Of a DNA stretch of 5,964 nucleotides, positions 1-5,202 are shown piece after piece. A program made the translations under genes and the position numbers. This DNA is from JACPIL01 sp964362365 (GTDB lineage Archaea; Nanobdellota; Nanobdellia; Woesearchaeales; GW2011-AR9). Positions within the stretch are counted from its first letter, which is position 1. Each line of letters opens with the position of its first letter. The notes below the pieces were generated by a model. That model was not told the origin of the DNA and searched no databases. It saw only the letters and a list, made by a program, of their open reading frames with translations. Where the stretch lies: assembly GCA_964362365.1 (NCBI GenBank), contig CAYIEF010000059.1, forward strand, positions 1 to 5,964, read 5' to 3'.

Positions 1-227
1 CCTGCGATAAAATATTTTTCACTGAACAGCAGGCAAAAGAAATGAAAACGAGAACTAACGAACTTAGAGAATACACCTTTGGATTCGAAAGAAAAGTGCT
101 GGTAAGTGGAAAAAGTCTGGTAGTTGGGATTCCGTCAGAATTAGCGGAACATCTTCACCTCCGCCAAGGACAGAAAGTAAAAGTCTATCCGGTTGCCAAT
201 GAAGGATTGATGATTAGGAAATTATAA
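1..227 (+). CDS. 3' part of an AbrB/SpoVT-like domain protein, probably with an N-terminal zinc ribbon (5' end outside window)
   Basis: The last ~50 residues match the short beta-rich AbrB/MazE DNA-binding fold: a start like RKVLVSGKSLVVGIPSEL, then a hydrophobic helix and a G-x-K-V-x-V-Y-P segment. Such domains dimerise and bind DNA as antitoxins or transition-state regulators. An ATG lies at 42, but the frame is open all the way to the window edge and reads CDKIFFTEQQAKEM just before it. That resembles the end of a YgiT-type zinc ribbon (C-x-x-C-x-x-x-x-FT-x-E-x-A), a module known to be fused to AbrB domains. No good SD precedes the ATG at 42, so I treat this as a partial gene in frame 3 (first full codon at 3). 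If the ATG is real, the product is a stand-alone 61-aa AbrB protein. The stop overlaps the trxB stop on the other strand. AbrB-type domain likely; ribbon fusion moderately likely. Confidence 0.72.
   Translation, partial: CDKIFFTEQQAKEMKTRTNELREYTFGFERKVLVSGKSLVVGIPSELAEHLHLRQGQKVKVYPVANEGLMIRKL
222..227. other. Shared palindromic stop (TTATAA) of two convergent genes
   Basis: The six-base palindrome TTATAA supplies TAA to the AbrB-domain gene on the plus strand (225-227) and TAA to trxB on the minus strand (222-224). The two coding regions therefore overlap tail to tail, leaving no intergenic room for a terminator. Transcripts must end inside, or beyond, the opposing gene. Confidence 0.9.
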
Positions 228-1148
228 GGACTCCTGCTCCGCTAAATACTTCTCAGCTTCCATCGCGGCCTGGCATCCAGAACCTGCAGCGGTTATTGCT
301 TGCCTATAACGAACATCCTGCACATCACCGGCTGCAAACACGCCAGCAATATTTGTTTTCATGAATCTGTCGGTCATCAAATAACCCAATTCATTCATAT
401 CTAGCATTCCTTTGAAGATAGAAGTATTAGGAACGTGTCCGATCGCTAAGAACACCCCATCAGTCTTAAAATCAGAAGTCTTTCCTGTTTTCGTATTCCT
501 CAACTTCACGCCAGTCACTTTCTTTCCATCACCGAGAATTTCTACTACTTCACTATCCCATACTACTTTACATTTTGGATTTTTGAAGAATCTGTCCTGC
601 ATTATCTTAGAAGCTCTAAATTCATCTTTTCGGTGAATGACGGTAACTTTTGTAGCAAACTTGGTCAGAAAATTTGATTCTTCCATGGCCGAATCCCCGC
701 CGCCGACAACAACCACTTCTTTCCCTTTAAAGAAAGCCCCATCACACGTTGCACAAGTAGTCACGCCCCTACCTTTATATTTCTCTTCGGAAGGAATCCC
801 TAACCATCGCGCAGATGCTCCGGTAGCAACAATTAAAATCTTAGTCTGAACTTTCTCTCCACCTATCAACACTAATTCAAATCCATTCTTTAGCTTCTTG
901 AATTCAGAAGCGATATCAACTTTGAATCTTGTCCCAAACTTCTCAGCTTGCTTCTTGCACATTTCCACTAAAGCTGGACCCTGCACTCCTTCCGGAAATC
1001 CTGGGAAATTTTCTACATCAGTCGTTAACGTCAATTGCCCGCCATCTTCCGGTCCAGAGATAATTAAAGGGTTGAGATTAGCTCTGGCTGCGTAGATGGC
1101 AGCTGTACAGCCGGCTATACCAGTTCCGAGGATGATGACGTTTTCCAT
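222..1148 (-). CDS. trxB: Thioredoxin-disulfide reductase (NADPH, FAD)
   Basis: Low-molecular-weight cytosolic flavoprotein that passes electrons from NADPH through FAD to the disulfide of thioredoxin. At 308 aa it has the usual family length. Visible motifs are the FAD Rossmann loop GTGIAG (8-13; the common GxGPAG Pro is Ile here), GGQL-TTDVENFPGF (36-51), ATG (108-110), the redox-active C132-A-T-C135 followed by DGAFF, the NAD(P) loop GGGDSA (149-154), HRKDEFRA (172-179) and the FAD signature FAAGDV (271-276). H-R-K-x-x-x-R resembles the HRRxxxR phosphate-binding pattern of NADPH-dependent enzymes. The ATG lies one base after the KilA-N ORF stop, so the two are probably co-transcribed; no clear SD is visible. 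No thioredoxin gene is present in the window. The 3' end converges on, and overlaps by 6 nt, the AbrB-domain gene. Confidence 0.96.
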   Translation of the reverse strand: MENVIILGTGIAGCTAAIYAARANLNPLIISGPEDGGQLTLTTDVENFPGFPEGVQGPALVEMCKKQAEKFGTRFKVDIASEFKKLKNGFELVLIGGEKVQTKILIVATGASARWLGIPSEEKYKGRGVTTCATCDGAFFKGKEVVVVGGGDSAMEESNFLTKFATKVTVIHRKDEFRASKIMQDRFFKNPKCKVVWDSEVVEILGDGKKVTGVKLRNTKTGKTSDFKTDGVFLAIGHVPNTSIFKGMLDMNELGYLMTDRFMKTNIAGVFAAGDVQDVRYRQAITAAGSGCQAAMEAEKYLAEQESL

Positions 1149-1149
1149 T

Positions 1150-1410
1150 TTAGATTGCGCCTTTTGAGTCTAATTTGTTCAAACCTGCTTTCTTTCTAAA
1201 CCCGTCGAATTCGACGGGATTAAAATTAGGGTTGTTTAAGCGCTCCCAAATCCCTAAGAACTCAATAGTATTTCTGTTTCTAAGCCAGTTCTTGATAAGA
1301 TCATCACTTCTGGCGTCTCTATATTTTGCAATATCAGTAATGCATATATAATCCTCATTTCTCTCCTTGTAAAAAGAGATTTCCTTACTTAAAACATTGA
1401 TTTTTTCCAT
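1150..1410 (-). CDS. Short KilA-N domain protein, truncated inside the domain
   Basis: This 86-aa ORF carries the N-terminal half of a KilA-N domain. Readable marks are DYICITDIAKYRDAR (20-34), then D-x-L-I-KNWLRNRNTIEFLG (37-53), W-E-R-L-NNPNFN-x-VEFD (55-69) and AGLN (74-77). KilA-N is a putative DNA-binding module of phage and large-virus proteins, also found in chromosomal and anti-phage-associated genes. From memory, family members continue after AGLN with a KKWIE-x-TNAIG and SGRYGGTYAH stretch and reach ~250 aa or more. Here only KLDSKGAI follows before TAA, one base ahead of the trxB ATG. The lost part is not present in any frame, because trxB occupies the sequence. It is probably a deletion remnant, though the frame is intact and a TATA-like element precedes it, so a short expressed product is possible. 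Recognition of the fold is firm; function is unknown. Confidence 0.8.
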   Translation of the reverse strand: MEKINVLSKEISFYKERNEDYICITDIAKYRDARSDDLIKNWLRNRNTIEFLGIWERLNNPNFNPVEFDGFRKKAGLNKLDSKGAI

Positions 1411-1437
1411 TTAGTGTAATAAATGTGAAAAGAGGTG

Positions 1438-1449
1438 TTATTTAAAGGT
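1438..1449 (-). promoter_or_regulatory. Putative archaeal TATA box for the KilA-N ORF and trxB
   Basis: On the minus strand the sequence reads CCAAACCTTTAAATAAC, a good TTTAAATA box with an A-rich BRE-like stretch in front. Its centre lies about 33 nt before the KilA-N ATG. Transcription starting ~26 nt downstream would leave a leader of only a few bases, which fits the absence of an SD. Confidence 0.5.
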
Positions 1450-1463
1450 TTGGGGTATTTGAA

Positions 1464-1832
1464 TTATCCACTAGTTCTAATCTCACCAGTAAGGTATTTA
1501 TTGCATTTCGGACAATAATAACTAAGTTCAACACCATATCCATATATTTCTCTACTTCTGTAAATATCCTCCCACTCAGAACCAACTACTATTCTTCCCT
1601 CTTTTCTTTCAAGTTTTGCATCGGATATTTCATATAAATCATCACATTTCTCACAATAGAGGATTCCCTTATCTCGCAAAGAATATAACTTACGCTCAGC
1701 AGTAGCTTCACTTCTATTAAGAGCATAAATTTCTTTTTTCAATACATCTTCGAGCTGTTCTTTCTTTTTGATAGAATCTCTTATTTGTGAAAGATTTTTA
1801 AGAAGAAGCTTATGTTCTTTTTTTATTGACAT
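1464..1832 (-). CDS. Hypothetical protein: N-terminal coiled coil plus four-cysteine zinc-binding domain
   Basis: I do not recognise a family. The 122-aa product has two parts. Residues ~3-55 are rich in Lys, Glu and Leu without prolines and look like a coiled-coil or long helical hairpin. Residues 56-118 hold two C-x-x-C knuckles (C60-E-K-C63 and C107-P-K-C110), separated by 43 residues of mostly beta-prone, aromatic-rich sequence (YRSREIYGYGVELSYY), which suggests a zinc ribbon. The layout recalls small helical-zinc proteins that contact nucleic acid or a protein partner, such as DksA/TraR-like proteins, but the order and spacing do not fit that family well. It is a stand-alone gene with its own promoter-like box; 53 bp separate it from the KilA-N ORF downstream. 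It lies in the most AT-rich part of the window and may be accessory. Confidence 0.7.
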   Translation of the reverse strand: MSIKKEHKLLLKNLSQIRDSIKKKEQLEDVLKKEIYALNRSEATAERKLYSLRDKGILYCEKCDDLYEISDAKLERKEGRIVVGSEWEDIYRSREIYGYGVELSYYCPKCNKYLTGEIRTSG

Positions 1833-1924
1833 TAAAAAGAAAAGAAGAATTAATAGTCTTATAAACTTTTATATTCTAAAGCAGATAGGTGGCGGTTAAA
1901 CTTTCTCACTCTTTCTCCTACAAA
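1833..1924. other. 92-bp intergenic region
   Basis: This is the longest gene-free gap in the window. Besides the TATA-like box at 1858-1865 it contains a pyrimidine tract on the plus strand (1900-1918) with CTTTCTC repeated at a 10-nt step, just beyond the lipoprotein stop. I see no stable hairpin and no strong T-run on the minus strand that would make an obvious terminator for the upstream cluster. Confidence 0.6.
1858..1872 (-). promoter_or_regulatory. Putative TATA box for the coiled-coil/zinc protein
   Basis: The minus strand reads ATAAAAGTTTATAAG, a TATA-like box (1858-1865) with a purine-rich stretch before it. Its centre is ~29 nt upstream of the ATG at 1832, and no SD lies between. 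This fits a leaderless or nearly leaderless transcript. Confidence 0.5.
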
Positions 1925-2305
1925 TTAATATCTACTATTTTGTGATAGATTACGCACTATTCCCACAGGAAATCTTACCATAACAGTACTGCCTAGTTCT
2001 TCGCCATTTGTTATCCTAACTTTATCATTAACAGATATCTTTGGAAATCCCGTACAGTTCGCCCACCCATCGCGGAAGTAAACCACATGAACGTCGCGAG
2101 GCTCCAAAAACCCATCAGTTACTTCTAGACTGAATTCAAGTTTGCTGTAAAGATGGACACCTTTACTAGTAACATTCAGATCAGTATAACATTGGCTATC
2201 TGATGTTGCGATGCCATTATAAATATCAATTTCCTTAGGATAATTAGCACCTTTACAACCGCTTAAACTTAACATCCCGACAAGACCAAGTATTTCTTTT
2301 TTCAT
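1925..2305 (-). CDS. Small predicted lipoprotein of unknown function
   Basis: This 126-aa protein starts with a short secretion signal: MKKE, a hydrophobic stretch LGLVGMLSL, and a lipobox L14-S-G-C17. It is therefore probably cleaved before Cys17 and held at the outer face of the membrane. The rest is beta-rich and hydrophilic, with no family I can name; alternating strands around 55-80 and 92-117 suggest a small beta-sandwich. Cys39 and Cys84 are the only other cysteines in the mature part and could form a disulfide. Only 7 bp separate it from pepA, and a GGAG in the last pepA codons can serve as its SD, so it is the last gene of the five-gene cluster. The signal core contains a Glu at position 4, unusual for a bacterial signal but close in style to the other lipoprotein at the right edge. 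Confidence 0.75.
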   Translation of the reverse strand: MKKEILGLVGMLSLSGCKGANYPKEIDIYNGIATSDSQCYTDLNVTSKGVHLYSKLEFSLEVTDGFLEPRDVHVVYFRDGWANCTGFPKISVNDKVRITNGEELGSTVMVRFPVGIVRNLSQNSRY

Positions 2306-2312
2306 TTTCTCT

Positions 2313-3815
2313 CTACTCCTTCTCCTGATTCTCCATCAAGTAATAGGCTAACATTCGAACACCCGAACCAGTCGCTCCCTTAGACAAATAAGGACCATCA
2401 ACTGCCCAATAGGCAGAACCAGCTATATCAACGTGCGCCCACTTTGCTTTCTCCACGAACTTGGATAAAAACACCCCAGCGGTGATAGAGCCTCCTTCGT
2501 AGCCTTTTCCTTTCTGGGAATTATTGTTCAGATCGCTTTTCGACCCGTCCATCCAGTCCTGATATTCCTCAAAGAATGGTAATTGCCAGACTCTATCACC
2601 AGAATTACTGCCCGCTTCATGGAGAGCATGCAATAATTCATCATCCTTGCCTATCACCCCAGCTGCATAATACCCTAATGCAACCACGCAAGCGCCAGTA
2701 AGCGTCGCTAAATCAATCATCACTTCTGGAGCATATTTCGCTTCCGTATACGCCAGAGCATCGCATAAAATCAATCTTCCTTCCGCATCAGTATTGCCTA
2801 TCTCAATCGTCTTTCCATTACAGGCCCTGACGATATCTCCGGGATGCTGGGCATTGGCATCAACCATGTTTTCGCACAGCGGCATGACTCCCAACATATT
2901 CTTTTTCAGCTTCAGTTCTGCCGCAACTTTTACTGCTGCCATCACCGCAGCCGCACCAGCCATATCCGTGGCCATGTCTTCAATATATTTGGTCGGTTTC
3001 AAATTATAACCGCCGCTGTCAAAGGTGATTCCTTTCCCTACAAGAGCAGTATATTTTCCTTTCTTAGAGCCATTATATTCAAGTATCACTAGCTTAGGAG
3101 GATTAGCGCTTCCAGCATTCACGCCTAACAAAGCACCCATGCCTTCTTTTTCTAACTCTGCTTTGTTCAAGACTTTTACTTTCACTGAACTATACTGAGA
3201 AGCAACTTGCTTGGCCATCTTTTCCATATATTCAGAATTTACCACATTGGCAGGTTCATTGACCAAATCTCGAGTCATATTTGCTGCTTCTGCAATTACA
3301 CGGCCGACTTTCAATCCTTCGCTGAAGACATTTCCTCCAGACCATTGCAATGCCGCTACACTAACTGGTTTTTTCTTCTCCTGTTTTTCTTTGGCAAAAT
3401 ATTTAGTAAAACCGTAATTCGCTAACAGTAATCCCTCTGCAGCTGCTCGGCCTAACAATTCCTGATTTACTTTGTCACCGCGAGCTTTCTCTACAACATT
3501 GGTAGTAAACGAAGAGAATAACCAGCATTTGGTGCTGGTAACCATCTTTCCTAATGCTTGCCGCACTTTTTCTGCACTAAAATCTTTTTTCTCTCCTAAA
3601 CCAAGTACTGCAATTTTTTTATAAGGATGAGAACTTAATTTAGTGGCATACATCTCTCCAAATTTCCGTGAGAACGCTTTCCGTTCTATCGCTGCTTCTA
3701 CTTCTTCTGCTAATTCTTTGCTGAACGATTTCTCGTTATCTTTATCTTCTTCAAACAATCCTAAAAATAATACATCCTGTGCTTTATCCAAATCTTTTGT
3801 TATCGTTATCTTCAT
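2313..3815 (-). CDS. pepA: Leucyl aminopeptidase, M17 family (cytosolic, two-metal)
   Basis: Cytosolic peptidase that removes N-terminal residues from peptides, working as a hexamer with two metal ions per active site. The 500-aa product has the poorly conserved N-terminal domain (~1-165) and the conserved catalytic domain (~170-495). All expected active-site residues are visible (numbering from the chosen ATG): K261 and D266 in VGKGITFDSGG, K273, D284 in DMAGAA, and D343, E345, R347 in the signature NTDAEGRL. The frame also opens with a GTG three codons earlier (3824), but that GTG lies within the SD: AGGTGG at 3822-3827 sits 6 nt before the ATG at 3815, so the ATG is the likely start. The gene is 12 bp behind the flavoprotein gene and 7 bp ahead of the lipoprotein gene. 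There is no signal peptide. Confidence 0.96.
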   Translation of the reverse strand: MKITITKDLDKAQDVLFLGLFEEDKDNEKSFSKELAEEVEAAIERKAFSRKFGEMYATKLSSHPYKKIAVLGLGEKKDFSAEKVRQALGKMVTSTKCWLFSSFTTNVVEKARGDKVNQELLGRAAAEGLLLANYGFTKYFAKEKQEKKKPVSVAALQWSGGNVFSEGLKVGRVIAEAANMTRDLVNEPANVVNSEYMEKMAKQVASQYSSVKVKVLNKAELEKEGMGALLGVNAGSANPPKLVILEYNGSKKGKYTALVGKGITFDSGGYNLKPTKYIEDMATDMAGAAAVMAAVKVAAELKLKKNMLGVMPLCENMVDANAQHPGDIVRACNGKTIEIGNTDAEGRLILCDALAYTEAKYAPEVMIDLATLTGACVVALGYYAAGVIGKDDELLHALHEAGSNSGDRVWQLPFFEEYQDWMDGSKSDLNNNSQKGKGYEGGSITAGVFLSKFVEKAKWAHVDIAGSAYWAVDGPYLSKGATGSGVRMLAYYLMENQEKE

Positions 3816-3821
3816 TTTTCC

Positions 3822-3827
3822 CACCTT
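3822..3827 (-). promoter_or_regulatory. Ribosome binding site deciding the pepA start
   Basis: AGGTGG on the minus strand pairs with the conserved anti-SD CACCU at the 3' end of archaeal 16S rRNA. It lies 6 nt before the ATG at 3813-3815 and directly after the TAA of the upstream gene. This selects the ATG over the in-frame GTG at 3822-3824, which is part of the site itself. Confidence 0.75.
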
Positions 3828-4520
3828 TTAAGAATATCTTTCCGACCTAACATTCTTCAATGCCGCTCCCTTTTTCAATAAAGCCTCTTTGGTTTCCAAT
3901 ACTAGCTCCTTTAGGCCGCAAATATAAAAAGTTTTGTTTTCTCCATCAGCAGGAAGATGTTCCTGCACTCTTCCAGTCACACCATTCCATTTTTCTCTGG
4001 TTAAGGTAGGGAGATATGTAAAATGTTTATGTTTTCTTGCCAATTCTTCAAATTCTTCATGTAAAAATAAGTCTTTTTTTTCTTTAACACTAAATATCAA
4101 CACAAATCGTTTGTTCTTAAAATTAGCAAGATGCTTCTTTAGTATGCTATACAAAGGCGCTACTCCTGTACCCCCCCCGATCATCCAGATCTCCTTGTTC
4201 TTATCGTCTTCCTCAAAGACAAAATGCCCAAACGGCCCTTTCACTTGGAAAGAATCACCTTTCTTAGCTTTTTTCAGGATTTCTGAAGCAAATCCACCAT
4301 CCACAATCTTGATACACAAATCAAGCTTACCTTTCTGTGAAGGAGGACTAAGCACCGAATAGGATTTTAACCTGAATTCTTCACCTTTTTCAACTCGAAT
4401 AGTCACAAACTGTCCTGCTTTAAACGAGAATTCTTTAGGCGCACTTAAGGACAAAAAGATAACATCGTGAGTGAGTTTTTTGTTCTCGAGTACGGTTGCT
4501 TGAAAGGTATGAATAGGCAT
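3828..4520 (-). CDS. FNR-type FAD/NAD(P)-binding oxidoreductase, minimal two-domain form
   Basis: A 230-aa flavoprotein of the ferredoxin-NADP+ reductase superfamily, moving electrons between NAD(P)H and an unidentified one-electron carrier. The N-terminal beta-barrel (1-~100) has LTHDVIFL, FKAGQFVTI (33-41) and the FAD motif KSYSVLS (52-58). The usual RxYS Arg is Lys52, a mild change. The C-terminal nucleotide-binding domain has IGGGTGVAP (114-122), the late FYICG (198-202) and the terminal SERY. There is no attached [2Fe-2S] domain and no Cys-rich tail, which argues against PyrK, Hmp or oxygenase-reductase types; a separate ferredoxin or flavodoxin would be needed, and none is in the window. 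It lies 23 bp after the alkyltransferase gene and 12 bp before pepA. No SD precedes the ATG, but a TATA-like box ends the gene upstream of it. The exact acceptor and NADH/NADPH preference cannot be read. Confidence 0.9.
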   Translation of the reverse strand: MPIHTFQATVLENKKLTHDVIFLSLSAPKEFSFKAGQFVTIRVEKGEEFRLKSYSVLSPPSQKGKLDLCIKIVDGGFASEILKKAKKGDSFQVKGPFGHFVFEEDDKNKEIWMIGGGTGVAPLYSILKKHLANFKNKRFVLIFSVKEKKDLFLHEEFEELARKHKHFTYLPTLTREKWNGVTGRVQEHLPADGENKTFYICGLKELVLETKEALLKKGAALKNVRSERYS

Positions 4521-4541
4521 TTCTCAAATACTAATATCTTC

Positions 4542-4552
4542 CTTTAAAAAAG
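4542..4552 (-). promoter_or_regulatory. Possible internal promoter (TATA-like) at the end of the alkyltransferase gene
   Basis: The minus strand reads CTTTTTTAAAG, centred 27 nt before the flavoprotein ATG at 4520 and overlapping the alkyltransferase stop codon. It is nearly identical to the CTTTTTAAAG before rnp4. With no SD before that ATG, a leaderless internal transcript for flavoprotein-pepA-lipoprotein is plausible. Poly-T/A runs are common in this genome, so this is tentative. Confidence 0.4.
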
Positions 4553-4897
4553 TTCTGGAAGAGAAGATTGTTCAAACTTAAATCCATACTTCTTTAAATC
4601 AATTTTATTTTCTTCTATCTTTATACCTTCTTTTCTCAATAATTCCTTCTTCTCCACAATCTCTTTTCCGACTACACAACCCTTAAATCCGCCTAACGAA
4701 CCATCGCTTTTAACAACTCTATGACATGGCACAACCGGCGCATAAGGATTCTTCTTCAAGACTTGCCCAATAGCTTGGTATCCTTTTACCCCCAGAGCCT
4801 CGGCAATCTCCTTATAGGTACTCACTTTTCCCTTCGGAACATGTTTACAAAGCTGGTAAACTTGCTCGGCGAGGTTTCCTTTCTCGATTTTTGCCAT
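4544..4897 (-). CDS. ogt: Methylated-DNA--protein-cysteine methyltransferase (O6-alkylguanine-DNA alkyltransferase)
   Basis: DNA-repair protein that takes the alkyl group from O6-alkylguanine onto its own cysteine in a suicide reaction. The 117-aa product is the C-terminal catalytic domain only: VPKGKVSTYKEIAEALG (20-36), helix-turn-helix QAIGQVLKKNP (41-51), then the active site VPCHRVV with Cys58, and GSLGGFKG (66-73). The usual N-terminal RNase-H-like domain is absent, as in other short members. The Arg of the common RAVG helix (the arginine finger) is Gln41 here. The frame stays open further upstream to 4987, giving 30 extra residues that lie within the preceding gene and resemble nothing in the family; the ATG at 4897 fits the domain start, with AGGAG ~11 nt before it. 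It overlaps the upstream winged-helix gene by 76 nt in another frame. Confidence 0.93.
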   Translation of the reverse strand: MAKIEKGNLAEQVYQLCKHVPKGKVSTYKEIAEALGVKGYQAIGQVLKKNPYAPVVPCHRVVKSDGSLGGFKGCVVGKEIVEKKELLRKEGIKIEENKIDLKKYGFKFEQSSLPELF

Positions 4898-5202
4898 TTT
4901 TCTAAATACTCCTTTACTCGTTTCTCTCCTTTCACTTCCGCATTTTTCCCGAGAGAATAATACTTCTTTTCTACCATACTGCCCCAAGAAAATTCTCCTT
5001 CTTCCTGTTCGATCTTATGCACCTCAATCTCCTTAGTTAAGACACCTTTCTGCAGATTGTAATAGATGCTCCTTTGTGTAGCAGAAGGAAAAAGCTCATT
5101 ATAGATCTTCGCCACCTGATAGCCATATCCTTCCCCTAAATAATGGAGAATTTCCACGATATTCTGCCTGATCTGGCTTTTTATTGGACGACCTTTTACC
5201 AT
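4822..5202 (-). CDS. Conserved archaeal winged-helix-like protein, possible transcription regulator
   Basis: A 126-aa protein with an N-terminal GRPIKSQIRQNIVEILHYLG (4-23), a GYGYQVAKIYNELFP stretch (25-39) and ATQRSIYYNLQKGV (41-54). The last looks like the recognition helix of a winged-helix DNA-binding domain of the PadR/ArsR kind. Residues 55-86 (VHKIEQEEGEFSWG, then KKYYSLG) would be the wing and after, and a charged tail follows. I recall similar hypothetical proteins in small-genome archaea, but no characterised member; the regulator role is an inference from the fold. Residues 102-126 are encoded within the alkyltransferase 5' end in a different frame, so the tail may be a late addition. 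It is first in the leftward cluster, divergent from rnp4, with no SD and a TATA-like box ~25 nt upstream. Confidence 0.75.
   Translation of the reverse strand: MVKGRPIKSQIRQNIVEILHYLGEGYGYQVAKIYNELFPSATQRSIYYNLQKGVLTKEIEVHKIEQEEGEFSWGSMVEKKYYSLGKNAEVKGEKRVKEYLEKWQKSRKETSPSKFTSFVNMFRREK

Noticed and set aside
1..45. A second upstream gene in frame 1 ending at TGA 43-45 with an ATGA overlap onto the ATG at 42
   Set aside because: Only 14 residues are visible (ending SLNSRQKK) and they resemble nothing, whereas frame 3 reads into a zinc-ribbon-like C-x-x-x-x-FT-x-E motif continuous with the AbrB domain. It cannot be excluded without upstream sequence.
1150..1410. Frameshifted full KilA-N gene whose 3' half could be recovered in another frame
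   Set aside because: The DNA downstream is intact trxB on the same strand, so there is no room for the missing KilA-N residues.
3816..3824. GTG start three codons earlier for pepA
   Set aside because: The GTG is part of the AGGTGG ribosome binding site that serves the ATG at 3815.
3934..4362. 142-aa plus-strand open frame opposite the flavoprotein gene
   Set aside because: It is antisense to a gene with clear FAD and NAD(P) motifs. Its translation is rich in Ser, Phe, Cys and Pro with no recognisable domain, typical of a shadow frame.
3828..4520. PyrK (dihydroorotate dehydrogenase electron-transfer subunit)
   Set aside because: No C-terminal four-cysteine [2Fe-2S] motif is present, the protein is only 230 aa, and no pyrD is adjacent.
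4544..4897. Alkyltransferase-like (ATL) protein
   Set aside because: ATL proteins have Trp in place of the active cysteine; here PCHR with Cys58 is intact.
4898..4987. 30-residue N-terminal extension of the alkyltransferase
   Set aside because: These codons lie inside the winged-helix gene in another frame and match nothing in the family; the conserved domain begins just after the ATG at 4897.
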